Shown here piece by piece: positions 27,992-36,900 of a stretch of DNA of 64,000 bases. The notes under the pieces were generated by a model. The model did not search any database and was not told the DNA's origin. It worked only from the letters and a program-made list of their open reading frames with translations. The stretch lies in NCBI GenBank assembly GCA_014764515.1, contig JACXWD010000018.1, positions 1-64,000 on the forward strand, written 5' to 3'. The translations under genes and the position numbers were made by a program. How positions within the stretch are numbered: position 1 is the first letter of the stretch; every line of letters begins with the position of its first letter. The stretch is from Candidatus Polarisedimenticola svalbardensis. GTDB taxonomy: Bacteria > Acidobacteriota > Polarisedimenticolia > Polarisedimenticolales > Polarisedimenticolaceae.

Positions 27992-29343
27992 GACACCTCC
28001 TCCCCCTTCTCCGGGCCTGCGGCCAGGTAGTCCCGGATCGACCCCAGTTCTTCGTGGAAGCGTTGGCTGAAATATTCGCCCCGGCCAGTCAGTCGGAACT
28101 CGCTGGCATCCCACGACAGCGCCACCTCCCGACGGTACCACAGCAGTCTCCAGATCAGGCCAGTGATGCCCAGCACGAAGCCGGCTATCAGCAGGCCGCC
28201 TCCACGCTCGGCGATGACCTGAAACGCCACCCAGTAACGCAGTTCCTCCAGCACCAACCGACCACCGGACCATGAAGCAGCCTCGCCTGGGCGCAAGACG
28301 CCGCGAAACAGCTCCATTCCCTCGGAAACGATGCGCAGGCTCACCCCGGTGTCGGGCAGGTCGGCCAGTTCGGGGAACCGGGCGTCCGGCTCCAGCGGTT
28401 CGATTTCGATTGAGATCGCTCCGTCTCCGATCGGCGCCAGCGTGGGAGCCTTCCCCAGGGTGGCCGCCACCACTGAAACACGGTCCAGCGTAAAGCCGTC
28501 ACCGTCCTGCAACCAGAATACCGGCGCAAGCCCGGCGCGGTGCACCAGCAGCTTGGCGCTACCGACTGCAGCCGGCCGGTTGATCCACGACTCCCGGTCA
28601 ATCGCCCCTCCCCCGGTCATGAACCGGAAGACCGCTCCCAGTTGCAACGGGAAGCCGTCCTCGTAGAGCGGGACTACCTTTTGAAGCGCGAACCGAAGGT
28701 CCGGAGGCGGAAACAGCGGCGGCTCGCGCACCACCTGTTGGTATTCACCCTGAAACTGCTGGCCCTCCACCAGGATCACGTCGCCTACAAACCGGCTGTA
28801 GTACAGCAGCGCGCCGCCGGCGCAGATCAGGAAGAAACTAAAATGAAAGGCCAGGAAACCCAGGGGCGCCGTACGGTGCCGCACCGCCCAGACGGTCTTC
28901 TCGCCAACCTTCCGCACCTGGTACCCGAACCCCTTCAAGGTTTCAACGGCGTGGTCTGCGGACCAGACGGCAGGCAGTTCTCCCGAAAGACTTTCCTCCA
29001 TACCGGTCCAGGCCCTGAGGCCCGATTCGGCCCTCGGCTTGAGCCGTACACGGCGGATCGTCGGTCCGATCCGGCCGGCGATCACTACGCCAAGGTTCAG
29101 GAAGAACAGTCCCAGCGCCGCAAGAAACACAGGGCTGGTAGCCATATGCCCCAGGCCGAGATCGCCGAGAACGAAGCGGTAGACCGGGCCGGCCTGCCGA
29201 ATCAGCGCATCGAACGCTTCTTTCCCCAGGGTGCTCTCCTGCGGGAGGGCGACGTTCAAAAAGAGCAGGACGGCAAGGACCAGCAACAGGAAGATGGTGG
29301 TCTTCAAGGAGGCCAGGAAACGGAGTGGCTGGATCCGCGGCAT
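27988..29343 (-). CDS. resB: ResB-like cytochrome c biogenesis protein
   Basis: 451 residues: opening LASLKTTIFLLLVLAVLLFLN is the usual first ResB membrane segment. A second segment lies near residues 70-92, a third near 162-182, then a long extracytoplasmic domain and a last segment near 385-405. It starts 6 bases after the small gene at 29350 and overlaps the canonical ccsA by 4 bases, so it is the natural partner of that CcsA. Membrane-bound, with the large domain outside the cytoplasm. Confidence 0.9.
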   Translation of the reverse strand: MPRIQPLRFLASLKTTIFLLLVLAVLLFLNVALPQESTLGKEAFDALIRQAGPVYRFVLGDLGLGHMATSPVFLAALGLFFLNLGVVIAGRIGPTIRRVRLKPRAESGLRAWTGMEESLSGELPAVWSADHAVETLKGFGYQVRKVGEKTVWAVRHRTAPLGFLAFHFSFFLICAGGALLYYSRFVGDVILVEGQQFQGEYQQVVREPPLFPPPDLRFALQKVVPLYEDGFPLQLGAVFRFMTGGGAIDRESWINRPAAVGSAKLLVHRAGLAPVFWLQDGDGFTLDRVSVVAATLGKAPTLAPIGDGAISIEIEPLEPDARFPELADLPDTGVSLRIVSEGMELFRGVLRPGEAASWSGGRLVLEELRYWVAFQVIAERGGGLLIAGFVLGITGLIWRLLWYRREVALSWDASEFRLTGRGEYFSQRFHEELGSIRDYLAAGPEKGEEVS

Positions 29344-29349
29344 CGCTCC

Positions 29350-29877
29350 TTACTCCGTTTCAGACCGATGAAAGTCCCACCCGTAGATCCGCCATCCGGC
29401 GTTCTCCCGAATCATACGATATGTGGGGTACAGGATTACCGACCTGGGCGGATCCGACTCACCGCTGCCATCCACCCAGAACGTGCGATGGATCCAGAAC
29501 TCGCGGGTCCGGAGCTCCAGCCGGTTCTCTCCGGCAGGCAGGGCCGAAACGATCTCCAGCTTCTGCAGCCTCGGTTCCTGCACCCGCCGGTTCCTGGAAA
29601 GGTACTCAATGTCATCCCGGATCTCGGCGAGTATCTCGCCCGTCACCGGCATCCGCTCTGCGAACCGGGGGTCGCCGGCGCTGGTATACAAGTGGGACAT
29701 CAACGCCAGCGCATTCCGGAGCGTACTGGCCGCCGCCTCCTCCTTTACACCTGCAGCCTCGGCCCTCTCACCACCAGCGCCGAACCAGGCCGTGCTGAAA
29801 TAACTCCATTCCTGGACGATGGCCGCAGCGATGAACAGCACCAGACCGGCGATCAGGATCTTGAACAGGTTCTTCAC
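29350..29877 (-). CDS. Single-pass membrane protein of the cytochrome maturation block, unknown
   Basis: The chosen GTG at 29877 follows GGAGGCGGAG and overlaps the upstream stop (GTGA); it opens a clear membrane anchor (FKILIAGLVLFIAAAIV). The remaining 150 residues look soluble and extracytoplasmic, with an acidic helix and then beta-rich sequence ending in YGWDFHRSETE. No haem or cysteine motif. I do not recognise the family. Its position between two ResB-like genes with overlapping or near-overlapping ends argues for a part in the same complex. Confidence 0.78.
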   Translation of the reverse strand: MKNLFKILIAGLVLFIAAAIVQEWSYFSTAWFGAGGERAEAAGVKEEAAASTLRNALALMSHLYTSAGDPRFAERMPVTGEILAEIRDDIEYLSRNRRVQEPRLQKLEIVSALPAGENRLELRTREFWIHRTFWVDGSGESDPPRSVILYPTYRMIRENAGWRIYGWDFHRSETE

Positions 29878-30857
29878 CTCCGCCTCCACCTGGCCGCCTG
29901 CATCAGGATTCCGCCGAACAGCGCCAGAAAAGTTCCGGTCAAAACCGCCGGGCCGTAGCTGCGCCGCGAGACCACGATTTCCGACCACATCTTCAGGTCG
30001 GCGAAACCGATACGGTAGCCCTCGTCCAGTTCGGCAAAGTGGCCCGGGAGGAGGCTGCCGCTTCCCAGCAGCTTCGCACTGGACGACACCGTCAAATCCA
30101 GGGTGGCATGGCCCCGCAGGTTCTCGTCCAGGCTGTCCAGGCGTATCGTCCCTTCAACCCTGAGGTCCTGATCCTCCTTGGCGAAAGAGCCGCTGAACCG
30201 GATGCCGTCGGGACCGGACCGCTCGGTGAGGAAGGGAACGACCTGATCGAACACCGTCTCCTCGGTCTCTCCCGACCTCAGAATGACGATCCTGGGCGCG
30301 AACCCGAATGCGCCCTGGTAAAACCGGAGGGGGCCCGCTGCGCCATTGGTGCTGGGAGTGATCTCCAGCAGGGCCGGTTGCTCATGGCCTCTCCAGACCG
30401 TAATCCTGCTCACCGGCAGGAACGTATCTCCTTCCCGGGGAACCAGCTCCAGTTCCTCTAGACCTACAAGGACACCGATCTCTTCGATGTCGGCCAGTGG
30501 GCCGGGATCGAAAACCTGCAGCTCCGCTCCGTCCCGGAGTTGGGCCTTCTCCTGTTCGGCGAGGATGACATAACCTTGCAGGCCAAACAGCCAGTTGGCC
30601 AATCCCCCCGCAACGGCCAGGGCGATTCCGGCGGCCAGAACCATTCCGGCTCCTGCAGACAAGGATCTCTTTCGGCCGGTCAGGGCGAGAATCGCCAGTT
30701 GGACCAGGCGCGCCACGAACAGCAGGATCACCGTGGTCATGAGCACAGCCAAAACGATATGGGGATGGTGGAAGACGCCGGCCTTCAGCGCCGCCAGGTC
30801 CAGGACGGCCACAGCCAATGCCACCCATCGCAGGATTGTGAACCACTTTCTACCCAT
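29874..30857 (-). CDS. Third ResB-like membrane protein (short form)
   Basis: 327 residues with three N-terminal membrane segments (about residues 7-28, 33-60 and 70-92), a beta-rich external domain of about 195 residues and a final membrane segment (about 303-322). This is the ResB topology in a shorter chain, without close sequence match to the other two ResB-like proteins here. First gene of the maturation block, 17 bases past the terminator hairpin that follows the giant cytochrome. The assignment as ResB-like rests on topology and context; confidence in function is moderate. Confidence 0.75.
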   Translation of the reverse strand: MGRKWFTILRWVALAVAVLDLAALKAGVFHHPHIVLAVLMTTVILLFVARLVQLAILALTGRKRSLSAGAGMVLAAGIALAVAGGLANWLFGLQGYVILAEQEKAQLRDGAELQVFDPGPLADIEEIGVLVGLEELELVPREGDTFLPVSRITVWRGHEQPALLEITPSTNGAAGPLRFYQGAFGFAPRIVILRSGETEETVFDQVVPFLTERSGPDGIRFSGSFAKEDQDLRVEGTIRLDSLDENLRGHATLDLTVSSSAKLLGSGSLLPGHFAELDEGYRIGFADLKMWSEIVVSRRSYGPAVLTGTFLALFGGILMQAARWRRR

Positions 30858-30873
30858 CAGGCTCAGCTTACAG

Positions 30874-30905
30874 AAAACGGGCGGGAGTAGATACCCCCGC
30901 CCGTG
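30874..30905 (-). terminator. Rho-independent terminator after the giant cytochrome
   Basis: Reading the minus strand, ACGGGCGGG (30905-30897) and CCCGCCCGT (30886-30878) form a 9-bp stem with a 10-base loop, followed by TTTT. It lies just past the giant cytochrome stop and 17-20 bases before the next minus-strand start at 30857. Confidence 0.8.
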
Positions 30906-30923
30906 TGGAGCGACCTGGTCCGA

Positions 30924-33900
30924 TCAGTACTGGATGTCACGCACCAGCGGCCGGTTGAATGTCTTGCCGTTCCCCGGTCCATGCTGGGTGCAGGCGCCGA
31001 AGCTGTCCGGGGCGGAAAGCGTGTAACACGTAAATGAAGTCGTGTTCCAGCCGTTAGGGTCGTAGAACCGTAGGCTGGCACCGTTGGTGAACCGGTACGC
31101 CTGTCTCTGGGAAGGAGTTCCGGTTCCGTCATTAATATTGAACATGTCGCTGGTGCCGTGGATTGCGCCCCAGCCGAAACCGCCGTGGCAGTTGGTGCAG
31201 GGCAGCCCGTAGACGTTGCCGTTGCTGGCGACCCGCTGGGGGAAATCCTGATCGGCCAGGAACACCCAGTCGCTGTTGCTGTCGGTATGCTCGGAGTTCC
31301 TCTCCCGCGAGTACCAGGTCCAAGAGTGGCACTTGTAGCAGTTGATCTGGCTGACGTCGGCGCTGCGGATATCAAACGTCGGTTCGGTTGCCGATGAGCC
31401 GTCCTTGTTTTTCAGCAGGTACTCGGTACCGGCGCCGTGAGCGTTCCCGCTAGCGCCATTGGCGCCATCGGTGGTGTGGCAGTCGGCGCAACCCATGAGG
31501 GAGGTATCGTTCCAGGAACCACCGGAAGGCCTCGCCTCCCAGCGATTGGTCGGCATCTGGCTGGTGCCGTAGACCGATCCGGAACCGAACGTGCCATCGC
31601 CCCGGATGGCGTGGCGGGAGTAGATCCCGTCTGTTGGATCCGGCCGGCTGTCGGCGGTGCGAGGCTCAGCGCCACCTTCCCGGTCCACCGGAGTGATCGG
31701 GTTGTTGGAGTTGTCCACATAGGCATCGACCTTGTTGCGGATGTTTACCACGGCGCCCCGACTGCGCTGGTCGTACTCGTTGGTGATGGCGCTGTCGGCG
31801 AACGGATTGGTGGCGGACCCGGTGAACCCGAGTCCTTCGTTGGCGCCGCTGTTGAAGGTCGATGCAGCACCGTCCACGTCGTGGCAGCTGAGGCAGAACG
31901 GGTCGAGGGCGGTGCTGGTTTCGGTCTCCCAGCCGGTGTTGCCGCTCATCCAGGTGTTGGATGCTCCGGTGATGCTGTCCTTGTCGTAGCTCCAGTACGT
32001 GGTTGCGCTGTCTGTGTTCCGCAGGTCGATGATGCCGTCCATGTGGGGCTGGCCGGTGGTGTCGGTCAAGCCACCAACAACCTTCCCCTCCGCGTGGCAA
32101 ACCACGCAGTCGTAGTTGGTCAGGGCGCCACCCATGTTCGGTTGCGAGTACAGGGCGGTGCCGGTGCTGTCGACGCTGGCGCCCACATGGTGGGAGTTCT
32201 TGCTGAAGTCCCCATCCACCGCCCGGCGTGCCGGAGCGCCGGACGCGTCGCCGTGGCAGCCGAGGCAATCGCCGCCGGCACCCTTGAAGTTGTCGGTATG
32301 GAAGTGACAATCGGTGCACAGCGTACCGATGTTGTGGTCGCTGTCCCCTGCACCTGTATCGAAGTCGGTGCCGTCGTTCCGCCACCACTTGGTGGAAGCG
32401 GTCGGGTCGGTTCCCGGATCGCCGGCCTTGATAGCGTGACAGGCTTGGCACATGCCGCGGCGAGGGCTGTTGGTGCCTTCCACGAAGCCGCCTGACGTCG
32501 GCCCGATGGTGGTCCGGTCGGTGAACTCCACCAGAACGGTGGACGACGGAATGCCGTACTGATCGCTGGCCTGGGAGACCTGATCCTTGACCATCAGGAT
32601 GTTGTTGGCCACACCGTGGGGATCGTGGCAATCCCAGCACAGCTCGCCACCTTCCGGCTGCTGGTGCTTCGTGCCAAAGTGGGCGGTGTCCACGTCCAGG
32701 CTGCTGTCTTCCACTCCGAGAGCGCTGCCGGCGGAGTTCCGGGATACCCCGGTGTCGCCGGTTTCGTGGCAGACCAGGCAGACCGCGGTCCCGGGAGTGG
32801 ACCCATAGTCGTAACTCGGGTTGCCGCCGGTGTCCTGGACGCCGACTCGCAGCCTGTAAGGGTTGATCCCTGCGGTGGGGGTATGGCCCGCATCCAGCTG
32901 GTGGCAGTAGTCGCAACCGTCCTCGGCGGAACTGAACGAACCGCCGGCTGCCGATCCGTGGCCGTCGGTAGACCACTCGTCGTCCACCGCGTTGGGAGCG
33001 CCGTTGCCCAAGGGATCGCCTTCGGTGCCGGTATGGCAGTTCAGGCAGGACAGATCATCGCCCCACTGGGGCGTGTTGGCCGCTCCGTGGCACTCGACGC
33101 TGTTGCAGGTCTTGGTCACGGAAGTGTAGTTGCCGGTACCGCCATTGAGGTCGTAGTCCCCGTGGATCACCACGTCACGTACCTGGTCGGCGTGAGGCGC
33201 TCCGGCCAGGATCACCGTACCGGTGGTGGTGGTCGTACTATGGCAGTTGGAACAGTCGGTGGCCGCCGTCACATGGCGGTCATGGCTGTTGGCGTTGGCC
33301 AGTCCTGCGCCGGCGTTGGGGTAGTCCGGCTCGCCGAAACTGGACGGTACGGTGGCGGTGGAGTGATTCCCGTGGCAACCGGTACAGTCCAGAGCGTCAC
33401 CCGTTGCCGTGAACCAGCTTGGAGTCGGCTCATACTCGAAGGATGTCCCCGTAGGGTTCTGACCGGAAGAGTGGCAGTAACTAGTGGTGCAGGTCGGGCT
33501 GGAGTAGGTTGCGTCCACCAGGGTGCCGGTCACGTTGCTGACACCGTTGACGTGGTTGCCGAAACCGGTGACCACTTCGTTATTGCCTGCCGTGACCGTG
33601 CTGCTGTGGCAGGTGGCGCATTCGTAGTTGGCGCCCAGGATCCCGGCATTATTGATGTGGTTCTCATGCTTGCCGCTACTCATGGTCGGCGCCGTCCCGG
33701 CGTCACCATCATGACAGGATCGGCAGCTAGCCGTTGCGTTCCAGGCGATGGAGGTGGACGTGTACGGCGCGGTCTGATCGGTGCCGCTGGAATGGCAATA
33801 GGTATCGGAGCAGGTGTACCCGGGGGAACCGTTGTAACCGCCGCCTGAGTTGTTCACGCCGCCGGAATCGAAGAACACGTCTTTCTGGCCGTCCACATGC

Positions 33901-36900
33901 TCTCGTTTGTCGGCGACGGCGTCATTGGTGGGCGCCGTGATGGTGTTGATGTGGCATCGCAGGCATTCGAAGTCGTATTTCGCAGGATCGGTATGGAGCC
34001 GGTGGGCGTTGGAGAGCCCGGTGGCGGCGCCTGCCCCGTCGTGGCACGAGGTGCAGGTGAGGGCGGCCGCCTGGTTCCAGGTCGGGGATGCGTATACCGG
34101 GGCACCGCCGTCCAGCGGGGTGGCGTTGGAATGGCAGTACAGGGTGGAGCAACTGCCGTCGGACCACTGCCAGGTCTCCCCTCCCGGCCCGGTGTCGTTC
34201 TGCCCGGCGGCGGGGGTGTAGGACGCGCCCGGGTTCTGCGGATCGACGGTGGCGTCGAACGCCACTTCAACCACGTGGGGATCCACCGGAGTTCCGGCGT
34301 TGCTGTCGTTGAAATGGGAACCGCTGTGGCACTTGGCGCAGGTGAACCCGTAGTCGGCTGCAGTGGTCGCTGAGGTCAGGTTGCTGTAGGAGTCCGGAAC
34401 GCCCAGGGCGATGGCGTAGTGGGCCTCGTGAACACCGTCATCCGCGTTCGGCGGCGGCGCATCATGACAGCTGTCGCAGCCGGCGCCGGCGCCACTGAAC
34501 CCGGTATCGTGGGTATGACAGCCGGTACACTGGCTGGTGGAAGCACTATCGTAATGAGTGTCCACGTTCCCGCCGCTGTCCGAGTTCCGCCAACGGGCAT
34601 CGCCTGTGGCGTTCTCGGTGCGGGTATGACAGGCCTGGCAGATACCGTCAGCCTGGGTGCCGTTATCCTCGTTTGCGTAGGTAGCAGTGCCGCCGGCGGA
34701 ACTGTCGGCCACCGCTCCTGCAGTGTTCTCAAACCGGACCGTCCGGCTGCCACTGTTGGGCGTTTCGATGGTGCCGTCGATCAGGTAGATGTTGGTGGTG
34801 CGGTGAGGGGTATGACAGGTGACGCAATCCATCGCCCAGTTGCCGTATTTGGCACTGGTGCTCTGGCTGGAATGGGTCTGCAGGTTGTGACAATCCCTGC
34901 ACAACTGGGAGCCATGGGTCCGCCGCAGCAGCATGCCGCTGCCGGCTGCCTTGTCTCCAGTGTTGCTGACCCGGACGGCATGGCCGATCCGCGCCACATG
35001 CCCGTCACCGTCGGTGGCCTCAATAGTCAAATAATGACTGCCGTTGGACAGACTTTGGGGGTTGGTCCCGATGGTGGTGGTATTCAGATCGAACTCGAAC
35101 ACGGCACAATCGGTACCGCAATCGTAGTTCACGTTCTGGCTGGCTGCGGCCGTCCCGCCACCGTCCACCGACCAGGCAACGCTGACACTGCCGATCGGAC
35201 TATCGAATACCTGAACCTTGACGGTGTCGGTACCGCCGATGATTCCGTTTCGGGCCGGCGACAGGATGAGAATTGTGGCGGCCTGGCCGTCGCCGGCGCA
35301 GGCGCCGGTGTTCACCGGGCCAATGATCTCGTCATTGGCTGTCGCCCCGGCAACCACTCCGTCCGGATCGACATAGTGGAACCTCAGCCAGTAGTCCTGG
35401 CTGGCGGTCAATTCCGGGATGCGGCATTGCCTGGGTGAGGCGCCGCCGTTCCGGGCGCATCCGATGGTGCCGGGGAACGAGTTGACAGTGTTGTACTGTA
35501 CTTCGGTATAGCCGTCACCATTGTCGTCGCCGGTGAACCGGCTGGTAGTGGTGATCAGGTTGCAGGTCGTCGCCTCGGCGCTGTTGGCGTCGATGGTCGT
35601 GCCGTCCACGCTGCAGTACGGGCTGTTGTCGTACGGCCCGATCGGGTCGCTGGGATCAGTCCCCACCACGCCGTCGGTGTCGGTGAAATCGGTGCGGTAG
35701 TAGTACACCGTGCTGTCGACCACGGTGGTGTCCACACAGCTGCGCGGGCTGGGGCCGCCCACCGCGCCACAGGTCGCCACCTGGGTCCATGTATCGACCC
35801 CGTTGGGGCTGCGCTGGAATACTGTAGAGCTGTTGCTGTTGTCGTCGCCGGTGAACGTGACGGTTACCGTAATCTGGTTGCAGTTGTCGATCACCGCCGT
35901 TGGCGGGTTGACCGTGACGTTATTGGCCGGCGGCGTACTGGTGGTGCCGCTGCCGATCCCGCTGTAGGCCGATGCCGAGCGTTCACCGGTGGTTGGCGTG
36001 CCGTCATTAGGGTTGCCGGCGGCAACGCTGAACTGATACGACGTGCCGGAACTCAGGCCGGTGACGGTCACGGGAGCGCCCCAGACCGATGCCGTCTGCC
36101 AGACCTCGGTGACGTTGCAGGTATGGTCCACCTGCACAAATCCACCGGCAGTGTTGCACTGGATGGCGTACAGCATCCCGGTGCCGGTCTCGCCGGGGTT
36201 GACATTGATGGTCACGTTCAGGGAGTCGGTGGTGCCGTTGTTCGCAACCGTCGGAGCGAGCGGAGTCAGGGGCAGTACATAGAACGGGCCTGCGTCCGTG
36301 GACGGGGTCGGGCCGTTTGCGAAGGTGTCCGTATGCTGGCTCTCGATCCCGGTGAAGTAGTCGCTGCCGGTCAGCGGCTCCGCAGGGGAGGGGCTATAGC
36401 TGGAGGTGTTGCCTGTGGAGCCGTTGGCCCAGCCGCTGAGCCCGGTGTTGTTGAGGTTGTACTGGAATTGCGGGGTCCCCGCGTTCGTCTCGGTCCAGTC
36501 GCTGGCCAGGGTGAAGTTGGCGTCGCCGCTGGTGGGATCGGTGGAGAACCGGACGCCGGTCAGGATCCTGGGCGCCTCGGTATCCACGCTGGCGGTATTA
36601 ATGTCGGTGCCGGTGGCCACCAGGTCGTCGGTCGCCTCGGCGGTGAAGTCCACCGCCGTTCCGTCCATGTCGGTGGTCCAGTTCCACGTGTAGTTCCAGG
36701 TGGAGTAATTGGTGCCGGTGTTCACTGCGGAAACCGTGGTTGTCGTCCCCTGCCAGACGGTGCCGTTCCACCATTCGGTGGGCGAGCCGGAAGGCCGGGC
36801 GATGGTCAGAGTAACCGACTGCACCGTGCCGTCGGAGTCGGACGACGTCCCGTCAATGACGTACGAAGCCCCGCCGCCGATGGAGCCTGCATCCGCCGGG

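Noticed and set aside
30924-34900. Regular spaced repeats that could look like a CRISPR array.
   Set aside because: They are degenerate CXXCH-coding segments with variable spacing inside one open frame.
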